Source: FEN-1297 sp046704255 (GTDB taxonomy: Bacteria; Bacteroidota; Ignavibacteria; Ignavibacteriales; Ignavibacteriaceae). Taken from it: 15,430 bases of DNA. The translations under genes were made by a program, and so were the position numbers. The notes under the pieces are model-generated. The model was not told where the DNA came from. It saw only the letters and a program-made list of their open reading frames with translations, and made no database searches. The DNA is taken from assembly GCA_046704255.1 (NCBI GenBank), contig JBJKSH010000030.1, positions 1-15,430 of the forward strand, read 5' to 3'. Positions 1 through 6,272 of this stretch are shown piece by piece. How positions within the stretch are numbered: the first letter of the stretch is position 1; each line of letters begins with the position of its first letter.

Positions 1-2
1 AA

Positions 3-34
3 ATTGACAATAAGTCATTTTTATAATAGTTTTG
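3..34 (+). promoter_or_regulatory. Putative promoter of the nuo operon
   Basis: A TAGTTTTG box at 27-34 matches the Bacteroidota -7 consensus TAnnTTTG. An ATTG at 3-6 lies 20 bp upstream as a possible -33 element (consensus TTTG or TTG). Transcription would start near position 40 and leave a leader of about 20 bases before nuoA at 61. The spacing fits the known primary sigma factor consensus of Bacteroidota, but the host lineage is only inferred. The window edge may hide further upstream elements. Confidence 0.4.
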
Positions 35-60
35 TACGATAAAAATTAAATCAATAACTC

Positions 61-429
61 ATGATAATTCAATATATTCCTATATTTTTAGTTATTTTGG
101 TTGCAATTGTATTTGCTGCAGGAACTGTGTTTTCTTCTCAGATTTTCGGCCCTCAAAGACCAAATAAAGAAAAAGAATCTACTTATGAAAGCGGTATGCA
201 GCCGGTGGGTACAACCAGGGAGCGTGTTTCCGTTAAATATTATCTTGTGGCTATGCTGTTTATAATTTTCGATCTTGAAGTTATATTCGTTTACCCATGG
301 GCTGTTGAATTTAAAAAAATGTTCAATGATATAGGTATGCCGGTTTTTATATCGATGTTAATATTTTTAGTTGTGCTTGAATTAGGTTATTTATACGTAT
401 ATAAGAAAGGTGGTTTTAGATGGGATTAG
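61..429 (+). CDS. nuoA: NADH-quinone oxidoreductase subunit A
   Basis: This is the small membrane subunit of complex I (NDH-1), part of the membrane arm next to the quinone-reducing module. The 122-residue length is normal for the family. Three hydrophobic segments are visible, at about residues 5-27, 60-80 and 90-112. The loop between the first two holds the conserved YESGMQPVG stretch, and helix 2 carries the FDLEVIF motif with its acidic residues, both typical of NuoA/ND3. There is no clear Shine-Dalgarno sequence before the ATG, which is common in Bacteroidota-like genomes. The 3' end overlaps nuoB by 10 bp, indicating translational coupling. It is the first gene of a nuoA-F run. Confidence 0.96.
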   Translation: MIIQYIPIFLVILVAIVFAAGTVFSSQIFGPQRPNKEKESTYESGMQPVGTTRERVSVKYYLVAMLFIIFDLEVIFVYPWAVEFKKMFNDIGMPVFISMLIFLVVLELGYLYVYKKGGFRWD

Positions 430-941
430 AAGCAAAACTAAACCAGGACGGCTTTTTTACTACTACGGTTGATGCACTGGTTGCATGGTCCAGGAAAAAT
501 TCTGTTTGGCCTATGCCTATGGGAATTTCCTGCTGTGCTATTGAAATGATGGCTTCCGGAGATCCCAGGTACGATATAGCGCGCTTTGGTTCGGAGGTTA
601 TGAGGTTTACACCAAGACAATGCGACTTAATGATTGTTGCAGGAACAGTTACTTATAAAATGTCTCATGTTGTTAAAAAAATATTTGATCAAATGCCCGA
701 TCCCAAATGGGTAATTGCAATGGGTGCCTGTACTTCAACCGGGGGAATTTACAGGTCTTACCCGGTTGTTCAGGGAATAGACCAGTTTCTGCCTGTCGAC
801 ATTTATCTTGCCGGCTGCCCGCCCCGCCCGGATAACCTGCTGAATGCTCTTTTGCAGATACAGGAAAAAATTCACAGAACTAAAGCAAGGGATTTTCAAA
901 ATAAACCGTTACCGGAATTATCAGTAATACAGAATAATTAG
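420..941 (+). CDS. nuoB: NADH-quinone oxidoreductase subunit B
   Basis: This subunit carries cluster N2, the last [4Fe-4S] cluster of complex I and the direct electron donor to quinone. At 173 residues it is typical in length. The four ligands are all present: adjacent Cys38-Cys39 in GISCCAIEMM, Cys104 in MGACTSTGG and Cys133 in AGCPPRPD. The start lies inside the end of nuoA. It is supported by an AAAGGTGG ribosome binding site a few bases upstream, one of the better ones in this operon. Only 4 bp separate it from nuoC. The conserved ligands and the neighbours leave little doubt about the function. Confidence 0.98.
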   Translation: MGLEAKLNQDGFFTTTVDALVAWSRKNSVWPMPMGISCCAIEMMASGDPRYDIARFGSEVMRFTPRQCDLMIVAGTVTYKMSHVVKKIFDQMPDPKWVIAMGACTSTGGIYRSYPVVQGIDQFLPVDIYLAGCPPRPDNLLNALLQIQEKIHRTKARDFQNKPLPELSVIQNN

Positions 942-945
942 TTTA

Positions 946-1464
946 ATGGAAATTAAAGAACTTATCGAACAAAAATTAAAAGAAAAATTCCACGGCGAAA
1001 ATTTTTCCTTAAGCGAATTTAGGGACGAATTAACTCTTCGATTAGACAAAAAGAATATTGTTAATGTCTGTAAATTCTTAAAAGATGATCCGGATTTACA
1101 ATTTAAATTATGCGAAGATATAACTGCCGTTGATTGGGCAAGAAGAACTGACAGGTTTACAGTTGTATATCATATCTTTTCACTTAAGAATAAATTCAGG
1201 CTTTCCGTAAAAGCAGATGTGGATGAGTCCGATTGCACCATTGATTCTGTTACTTCCGTTTGGAAGACGGCAAACTGGCTGGAACGCGAAGCGTATGATA
1301 TGTACGGTATAAAATTTAACAATCATCCGGATCTTCGCAGGTTTTATATGCCCGAAGATTTTGAATATTATCCTTTAAGAAAGGATTTTCCCTTAATGGG
1401 CATACCAGGCTCACTTTCGCTTCCTAAAAGCTCCCTAAATCCTCCAAAGGAGGATGTAAATTAA
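946..1464 (+). CDS. nuoC: NADH-quinone oxidoreductase subunit C
   Basis: This is the 30-kDa-type subunit of the hydrophilic arm of complex I, which packs against NuoB and NuoD and has no cofactor. At 172 residues it is a separate NuoC, not a fused NuoCD. Family marks include TDRFTVVYH in the middle, the segment around WLEREAYDMYGIKF, and YPLRKDFPL near the C-terminus (about residues 145-153). The C-terminal tail after this motif (SLSLPKSSLNPPKEDVN) is variable in the family. It starts 4 bp after nuoB without a clear ribosome binding site, so it probably relies on coupling. The last codons contain a perfect 7-bp hairpin (1439-1455). Confidence 0.96.
   Translation: MEIKELIEQKLKEKFHGENFSLSEFRDELTLRLDKKNIVNVCKFLKDDPDLQFKLCEDITAVDWARRTDRFTVVYHIFSLKNKFRLSVKADVDESDCTIDSVTSVWKTANWLEREAYDMYGIKFNNHPDLRRFYMPEDFEYYPLRKDFPLMGIPGSLSLPKSSLNPPKEDVN
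1439..1455 (+). other. Perfect hairpin at the nuoC/nuoD junction
   Basis: The sequence forms a 7-bp stem, ATCCTCC and GGAGGAT, around an AAA loop, inside the last codons of nuoC. The right arm contains a full GGAGG anti-anti-SD sequence followed directly by ATG TAA in another frame. The real nuoD start is about 30 bases downstream, too far for this GGAGG to serve it directly. The hairpin could adjust translation of nuoD or be a chance result of the coding sequence. Confidence 0.3.
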
Positions 1465-1484
1465 AGTTGAGGTTAAATTAAACG

Positions 1485-2735
1485 ATGGATAAATTAACGA
1501 TAAATGATGTTCATCCTAAAATATTAGATGCACTGCTTGCAGATACTGATCTTTCAATTGAAGATGCTTTAGAGAATGAAATGATTTTGAATATGGGGCC
1601 GCAGCATCCGGCTACTCACGGAGTACTGAGATTGCTTCTTAGGCTTGACGGTGAAACAGTTATGGGCTGCGTTCCGGAACTAGGCTACCTGCATAGAGGC
1701 TATGAAAAACTTGCCGAGAACATGAGCTTTTATGAATTTATTCCGCATACAGACCGTCTGGATTACCTTTCCCCGATGGCAAATAATGTGGCATGGGCTC
1801 TTGCAGTAGAAAAGCTTGTCGGTATTGAGGCACCGCCCAGGGCACAATATATTAGAATGATTATAACCGAGCTTGCCAGGATAGCTTCACATCTTGTAGC
1901 AATTGGTGCTCTTGCAATGGATGTTGGTGCATTAACAGTTTTTTTATGGACTCTTCGCGAAAGAGAAAAAATTCTTGATATTTGGGATATCCTTTGCGGT
2001 GCAAGGTTTACAAACAGTTTTACCCGCATTGGTGGAATTGCCAATGATGCTCAGCCTGAAGCATTGGCCAAAGTAAAATGGTTTATAGATCAGTACCCGG
2101 AAAATCTTGATGAATGCGAGAGACTTATAAATACAAACAGAATTTTTGTTGAAAGACTGGACGGCGTTGGAGTTATATCCGGCGAAGATGCAATTGATAT
2201 GGGATTAACAGGGCCTAGTTTAAGAGGCAGCGGTGTTGACTTTGATTTAAGAAGGGCCAAGCCTTATCTGTTTTATAATGAAATGGACTTTAACGTTATA
2301 ACTTATCCGGATGGAGATTCCCTTGCTAGATATTTTGTACGTGCAGATGAAACAAGAGAAAGTATAAAAATTATACGGCAGGCTCTTGAAAAAATGCCGG
2401 AAGGCGAAATAAGGCTAAACCAGCCGAAGAAAGTTCTTCCGAAAAAGGCTGAAGTATATTCTAAGATGGAAGAATTAATTCATGACTTTATGATAGTTAA
2501 CTTCGGAATAAATCCGCCGGTTGGTGAAATTTATTCTGCTGTAGAAAATCCGAAAGGAGAGCTGGGATTTTACCTTGTAAGCAACGGCGAAGGAAGACCG
2601 TGGAAATGTAAGATCCGGTCTCCCTCTATGGTTAATCTGCAGTCCGTACCAAGACTTGTAAAAGGACACATGGTTTCCGATGTAGTGGCTATAGTCGGCA
2701 GCCTTGATCCTGTTATGGGCGAAGCCGACAAGTAG
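1485..2735 (+). CDS. nuoD: NADH-quinone oxidoreductase subunit D
   Basis: This is the 49-kDa-type subunit, which forms the quinone-binding cavity of complex I with NuoB and is related to the large subunit of NiFe hydrogenases. Its 416 residues are normal for an unfused NuoD. The N-terminal block MGPQHPATHGVLR, which carries the quinone-site histidine loop, is at about residues 37-49. It is followed by the LGYLHRGYEKLAE and HTDRLDYLSPMANN blocks. The C-terminus keeps KCKIRSPSMVNLQ and the ending DPVMGEADK, which is close to the family's usual DPVMGEVDR. The start 20 bp after nuoC has no strong ribosome binding site. The hexamer repeat begins 3 bp after the stop codon. Confidence 0.98.
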   Translation: MDKLTINDVHPKILDALLADTDLSIEDALENEMILNMGPQHPATHGVLRLLLRLDGETVMGCVPELGYLHRGYEKLAENMSFYEFIPHTDRLDYLSPMANNVAWALAVEKLVGIEAPPRAQYIRMIITELARIASHLVAIGALAMDVGALTVFLWTLREREKILDIWDILCGARFTNSFTRIGGIANDAQPEALAKVKWFIDQYPENLDECERLINTNRIFVERLDGVGVISGEDAIDMGLTGPSLRGSGVDFDLRRAKPYLFYNEMDFNVITYPDGDSLARYFVRADETRESIKIIRQALEKMPEGEIRLNQPKKVLPKKAEVYSKMEELIHDFMIVNFGINPPVGEIYSAVENPKGELGFYLVSNGEGRPWKCKIRSPSMVNLQSVPRLVKGHMVSDVVAIVGSLDPVMGEADK

Positions 2736-2738
2736 GGA

Positions 2739-2838
2739 AGTCCAAGAGTAAGTTCAAGTATGAATAAATTAACTTTCAACTTCTAGAACTTGAACATAAA
2801 CTTGAACTTGAACATAAACATGAACTTAAACTTGAACT
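2739..2838. repeat. Palindromic hexamer repeat between nuoD and nuoE
   Basis: Eight uninterrupted hexamers of the form TRAACW (mostly TGAACT, TAAACT, TGAACA) occupy 2791-2838 and end 4 bp before the nuoE start. On the left, 2739-2762 holds degenerate complementary hexamers (AGTCCA, AGAGTA, AGTTCA, AGTATG). The two sides can pair as an imperfect hairpin. The repeat fills almost the whole nuoD-nuoE gap. A related repeat lies at 6086-6225 with the same arm order, so this looks like a dispersed family. The sequence shows the repeats directly; any role is unknown. Confidence 0.8.
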
Positions 2839-2842
2839 AATT

Positions 2843-3331
2843 ATGGCTGAATTCAAATTCACAGAAGATAATATAACAAAAATAAACGAGGTCCTTAAAA
2901 GGTATCCAACCAAAAAAGCTGCGGTTATGCCGGTTTTATACATTGCACAGGAGCAGAACGGATGGATTTCCGGTGAAGTTATGAAGGAAGTTGCATTACT
3001 TCTTGAAATTACCACGGAGGAGGTTTTAGGTGTTGTAACTTTTTATACTATGTACCATAAAAAACCGGCTGGTAAATATCATCTTCAGGTTTGTACAAAT
3101 GTATCGTGTATGCTTCGCGGCGCTTATGATATTTATGATCAGGTTAAAGAGAAGTTGAAAATAGATGACGGCGGTGTTACGGAAGATTCGGTTTTTTCTC
3201 TTGAAGAAGTTGAGTGTATGGGCGCATGCGGTTCTGCACCTATGATTGCAGTGAATGAAGATTATTTTGAAAACCTGGATAAAGAAAAGGTAGAAGAATT
3301 AATAAACAGATTAACACGGCAGCAAGTATAA
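2843..3331 (+). CDS. nuoE: NADH-quinone oxidoreductase subunit E
   Basis: This is the 24-kDa-type subunit of the NADH-oxidising module, which carries the off-path [2Fe-2S] cluster N1a in a thioredoxin-like domain. At 162 residues it is typical. The four ligands are Cys84 and Cys89 (CTNVSC) and Cys125 and Cys129 (CMGAC). The helical N-terminal part includes YIAQEQNGWIS, and the linker GVVTFYTMYH is diagnostic. The start ATG follows the hexamer array by 4 bp, and no Shine-Dalgarno sequence is present because the repeat occupies its place. nuoF follows after 63 bp. NuoE and NuoF normally work with NuoG, which is not in this window. Confidence 0.97.
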   Translation: MAEFKFTEDNITKINEVLKRYPTKKAAVMPVLYIAQEQNGWISGEVMKEVALLLEITTEEVLGVVTFYTMYHKKPAGKYHLQVCTNVSCMLRGAYDIYDQVKEKLKIDDGGVTEDSVFSLEEVECMGACGSAPMIAVNEDYFENLDKEKVEELINRLTRQQV

Positions 3332-3394
3332 ATTGAACTTTAGCCGGCTGTTTTGCAGCTTAAAATTCTCGCGAAGTAACGGAGTTTTGGAATA

Positions 3395-4717
3395 ATGGAA
3401 AAAATAGTTCTCCCGGATATTAAAGACTTTCATCTTATCGATGTATATATGCAGAACGGCGGTTATACTGCCGTTAAAAATGCTTATGGCCAATCGCCTG
3501 ATGATATAATTGATCAGGTTAAAAAATCCGGTTTACGCGGCAGAGGAGGCGCTTGCTTTTCTACCGGGCTTAAATGGAGTTTTATGCCTAAGACTACAGA
3601 TAAACCCAAGTATCTTTGCATTAACGGAGATGAAAGCGAACCTGGATCATTTAAAGACAGGCAAATTCTTGAATTCAATCCGCATCAATTGATTGAAGGA
3701 ATTCTTATAAATGCTTATGCAATTCAGGCAAAAACTGTTTATCTTTATATAAGAGGCGAGTACCATAAATGGATTAAGCTTTTTGAAAAAGCTTTAAGCG
3801 ATGCTTATGCCAAAGGCTTTGTCGGCGAGAAGATGAAAGAAAAATTCGGCACCGATTTTTATTGCGATGTCTACGTTCATAAAGGTGCGGGTGCTTATAT
3901 CTGCGGAGAAGAATCCGCTTTGATGAATTCTATTGAAGGGAAGCGGGGCTATCCGAGAGTGAAACCTCCTTTCCCTGCACAGAACGGTTTATGGGGCTGC
4001 CCTACAACTATTAACAACGTGGAAACTATTACGAATGTTCCTGTTATTATTAATAAAGGCTGGGAATGGTTTTCTAAAATAGGCGAACCGAAACATCCAG
4101 GTACCCTTTTGTTCGGTATAAGCGGACACGTAAATAAACCCGGTGTTTACGAATTGCCAACGGGAACTCTATTAAAAGATATTATTTATAAATATGCAGG
4201 CGGAGTTCCCGGCGACAAAAAAATATTATGTGTTATTCCCGGCGGTTCTTCCATGCCTCCTCTAAGGGGCGATCAGCTTGAAGGTGTAAAAATGGATGCC
4301 GAATCCCTAAAAGCTTATGGAACTGCTATAGGTACCGGCGGCGTTATGGTAATGGATGAAGATACCGATCTGGTAAAAGTACTTGCAAGAATTACAAAGT
4401 TTTATTATCACGAAAGCTGCGGACAGTGCACCCCATGCAGGGAAGGCACTGGCTGGATGCTGAAAATTTTAAATAGAATGGTAAAAGGAGAAGCTTCCGT
4501 TAATGATGTTGATTTACTTGTTTCCGTTGCGAACAATATTGAAGGAAACACAATTTGCGCATTAGGCGAAGCCGCAGCTTGGCCCGTAAAATTTATGGTA
4601 ACACGCTTTAGAGATTATTTTGAAAAGCGAATGAATAAAGAAGTTGTTTTACCGGTTGCAAACAAAGTGCACTCAATGCGCCATACTGCTTTTCCATTGG
4701 CCGATATTAAGGAATAG
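3395..4717 (+). CDS. nuoF: NADH-quinone oxidoreductase subunit F
   Basis: This is the 51-kDa-type subunit, which binds NADH and FMN and carries [4Fe-4S] cluster N3, the electron entry point of complex I. The 440-residue length is standard. The FMN/NADH glycine-rich region GLRGRGGACFSTGLKW is at about residues 46-61. The acidic NADH loop GDESEPGSFKDR is at 78-89, and GAGAYICGEESAL is at 164-176. The cluster ligands are Cys342, Cys345, Cys348 (CGQCTPC) and Cys388 (NTICALGE). A CGGAG sequence about 10 bases before the ATG is a plausible ribosome binding site. It is the last gene of the cluster: nuoG does not follow, and the next 838 bp are non-coding. Confidence 0.98.
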   Translation: MEKIVLPDIKDFHLIDVYMQNGGYTAVKNAYGQSPDDIIDQVKKSGLRGRGGACFSTGLKWSFMPKTTDKPKYLCINGDESEPGSFKDRQILEFNPHQLIEGILINAYAIQAKTVYLYIRGEYHKWIKLFEKALSDAYAKGFVGEKMKEKFGTDFYCDVYVHKGAGAYICGEESALMNSIEGKRGYPRVKPPFPAQNGLWGCPTTINNVETITNVPVIINKGWEWFSKIGEPKHPGTLLFGISGHVNKPGVYELPTGTLLKDIIYKYAGGVPGDKKILCVIPGGSSMPPLRGDQLEGVKMDAESLKAYGTAIGTGGVMVMDEDTDLVKVLARITKFYYHESCGQCTPCREGTGWMLKILNRMVKGEASVNDVDLLVSVANNIEGNTICALGEAAAWPVKFMVTRFRDYFEKRMNKEVVLPVANKVHSMRHTAFPLADIKE

Positions 4718-4719
4718 TT

Positions 4720-4758
4720 TGTATTATTCCTACAATAAACAGGGGAACAAATAATACA
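4720..4758 (+). terminator. Possible 3' hairpin of the nuo transcript
   Basis: A perfect 9-bp inverted repeat, TGTATTATT at 4720-4728 and AATAATACA at 4750-4758, begins 2 bases after the nuoF stop codon. The stem is AT-rich and no U-tract follows. It is therefore a weak candidate for an intrinsic terminator and may instead stabilise the mRNA end. Confidence 0.3.
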
Positions 4759-4989
4759 TCGTGCAATCACATGGTGCATACAAATTAGAACTTGCCGATG
4801 AGGGTGACCGAAAAGTAGTTTATGTTGACTAATTATTCAACTATTGTATCCAAGACGTCATCCCGCATAGCGGCAAGCTCAACCCTTCCCCTAATATGCA
4901 ATGCTGTCAACTTAAAAAGCTTGTAAGAAAAATTGAAATTTTAATGCGGCTAAAGCTTTTCTTTATGTTGCTTTTGCCCGTTCGCTAAA

Positions 4990-5252
4990 GAGGCTGTGTT
5001 AAAACTCGTTACTTACGAATAAATATTCTGTTTTCGTAGTTTGATAGCCCGGCCGATTACGGCTGGGTAAACGAAATAAATTAAAATCAATACGCCGTTC
5101 ACGGCGTTAAGTATAGCTAATAAGGGCATAAATGCCCTTGCTATTATTATTAATTTCTTGGAACCCCCGCTGTAAACGGCCGGGTTATTGGGAAATTTCC
5201 TATTAAGATTTATTAATAATTATTCGCCGCTTTCTAATTTTCACACAAACTC
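4990..5252. mobile_element. Nested MITE-like insertion with 4-bp target duplication
   Basis: The element starts GAGGCTGTGTTAAAACTCG and its right end, read on the minus strand, starts GAGTTTGTGTGAAAATTAG, a 14/19 match. It is flanked on both sides by TAAA (4986-4989 and 5253-5256). Removing the element and one TAAA rejoins CCGTTCGC, TAAA and GCGAACGG into a perfect hairpin with an 8-bp stem, which supports a real insertion event. No transposase fragment is seen, so it would have been mobilised in trans. The GAGGCTGT-type end resembles ends of some IS families, but no family can be assigned from this alone. Confidence 0.6.
5048..5184. repeat. Nested stem-loops inside the small element
   Basis: Perfect arms CCCGGCCG (5048-5055) and CGGCCGGG (5177-5184) enclose two further hairpins. 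One is ACGCCG (5092-5097) with CGGCGT (5102-5107). The other is AAGGGCAT (5122-5129) with ATGCCCTT (5132-5139), extended by ATAGC (5113-5117) and GCTAT (5140-5144). A transcript of either strand would fold into a branched structure. GC-rich arms in an otherwise AT-rich gap suggest that selection or element biology preserves them. Confidence 0.6.
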
Positions 5253-5408
5253 TAAAGCGAACGGTAATAAAATGCCAAATGGATCATCTATTGCCGTTAC
5301 TTTTTAAGCAACGGAATTCAAGCTCTAAAAATGGTAAGGGCTTTAGCCACAATTTTTACGTTAACATTCTGACAGAATATTAAGATAAATCGTTCTATTG
5401 TCAATAAG

Positions 5409-5424
5409 TCCCGACTTGTCGGGA
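5409..5424. repeat. Short perfect palindrome
   Basis: TCCCGAC and GTCGGGA form a 7-bp stem around a TT loop. It lies in the right part of the decayed element. Such short GC-rich palindromes are often dispersed in AT-rich genomes. On the minus strand it is downstream of nothing coding, so a terminator role for the ferritin gene about 130 bases away is possible but weak. Confidence 0.4.
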
Positions 5425-5555
5425 TTAAGGTGAGGTCGATTATTTTAGTATTAATAAAAAATAAATTTTTATACGATAGAATTTACTTTTTGGTCAGCCT
5501 CATCGGTTCTTAAAAAATCACAATTTGGAATAAATATTTTACTTCCTAAAAAGAT

Positions 5556-6053
5556 TTATTGTCTTACCGCCCTCATGCCTAATTCATGATCAAGATACAG
5601 CAATCCGCTTGTATTATCACCAATTAATTTCAGCCTATCCAAAATTTTTAATGCGGTCGATTCTTCTTCAACCTGTTCGGTAACAAACCACTGCAGGAAA
5701 ATATTTGTCGCATGGTCTTTTTCTTCCATAGTTTGTTCCACAAGAGCATAAATTGATTTTGTTACTTTTTGCTCATGCTTGTATGTATCTTCAAATACGC
5801 CTTTAGCGCTGTTCCAGCCAACCTTTGGTGCATCTACCTGGACAAAATTAATTTTACCTCCTGCCTGAAGTAAATAATGGTAAAACTTCATCGCATGTCC
5901 GTATTCTTCCTGCGATTGTAATTGCATCCACTTTGAAAATCCGCCTAAACTGTTTCCTTCAAAATATGCGGCCATTGCCAAATACTCGTAAGAAGAATAA
6001 AGCTCCGCATTTAGCTGTTGATTTAACGACTTTTGGATTTTTTCATTTAACAT
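5556..6053 (-). CDS. ftnA: Bacterial non-heme ferritin
   Basis: This iron-storage protein assembles into a 24-subunit shell, oxidises Fe(II) at a diiron centre and stores ferric mineral in the cytoplasm. The 165-residue length matches bacterial FtnA. All ferroxidase ligands known from the E. coli protein fall at the same numbers: Glu17, Glu50, His53, Glu94, Gln127 and Glu130. Glu49, Glu126 and Glu129 of the third metal site are also present. No heme-ligand methionine of bacterioferritin type is evident at the usual place. A GGG-containing ribosome binding site (aagggtagcaac) precedes the ATG. It is divergent from hemF, with the hexamer repeat in the shared upstream region. No Fur box could be recognised. 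Confidence 0.96.
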   Translation of the reverse strand: MLNEKIQKSLNQQLNAELYSSYEYLAMAAYFEGNSLGGFSKWMQLQSQEEYGHAMKFYHYLLQAGGKINFVQVDAPKVGWNSAKGVFEDTYKHEQKVTKSIYALVEQTMEEKDHATNIFLQWFVTEQVEEESTALKILDRLKLIGDNTSGLLYLDHELGMRAVRQ

Positions 6054-6085
6054 GTTGCTACCCTTATAATTAATTTATTAAAATA

Positions 6086-6225
6086 AGTTTAAGTTCAAGT
6101 TTAAGTTCAAGGAGCCCGCCGGAGCGTAGTTCCGGTATGCCGGAATGAAGCCTGATTCAGGTATATGAAGTTAAAAGTAACACGCTTTTTGTTCTCACTC
6201 TTAAACTGATACTTAAACTTGAACT
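6086..6225. repeat. Hexamer-bounded palindromic repeat between ftnA and hemF
   Basis: The left arm is four hexamers, AGTTTA, AGTTCA, AGTTTA, AGTTCA (6086-6109). The right arm is TAAACT, GATACT, TAAACT, TGAACT (6202-6225). A perfect 15-bp inverted match joins 6091-6105 with 6212-6226. Between the arms lies a GC-rich cassette with TTCCGG-TATG-CCGGAA (6130-6145) and CCTGA-T-TCAGG (6151-6161). Arm order and hexamer phase match the nuoD-nuoE repeat, which lacks the GC-rich cassette. It sits in the shared upstream region of two divergent genes, so it could affect either promoter. Confidence 0.75.
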
Positions 6226-6272
6226 TTATAATATATTTTTTATTTGTTATTTTCAACAGGAATTTTATTAAA

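Larger units (their letters stand above)
4795..5506. repeat. Decayed non-coding palindromic element, about 712 bp
   Basis: Inverted repeats of 23 bp with two mismatches bound this region: 4795-4817 begins CCGATGAGGGTGACC and 5484-5506 ends GGTCAGCCTCATCGG. A second pair lies inside, GGCTAAAGC at 4948-4956 and GCTTTAGCC at 5340-5348, and a third at 4978-4985 and 5257-5264. The interior has no ORF of note on either strand. The arrangement fits a MITE-like or internally deleted transposable element. A clear target duplication is not visible at the outer ends. It lies between nuoF and the ferritin gene, where nuoG would be expected in a standard operon. Confidence 0.6.

Noticed and set aside
4..27. 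Sigma-70 promoter from TTGACA (4-9) and TATAAT (22-27)
   Set aside because: The spacer is only 12 bp; the TAGTTTTG box gives normal spacing for a Bacteroidota promoter.
1763..2044. Antisense ORF within nuoD
   Set aside because: It is a shadow of a strongly conserved gene with no independent support. The same holds for the other antisense ORFs inside uvrD, nuoB, the transporter and the ligase.
2739..2838. CRISPR-like array
   Set aside because: The units are contiguous hexamers without spacers.
4896..4988. 30-codon ORF (begins MQCCQLKKLV) in the decayed element
   Set aside because: It has no ribosome binding site, lies inside repeat arms and ends in the hairpin target; it is best explained as chance.
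6219..6272. Upstream TTG start adding 18 residues to HemF
   Set aside because: The extension is translated from the hexamer repeat and AT-rich leader. The conserved family start and normal length fit the ATG at 6273.
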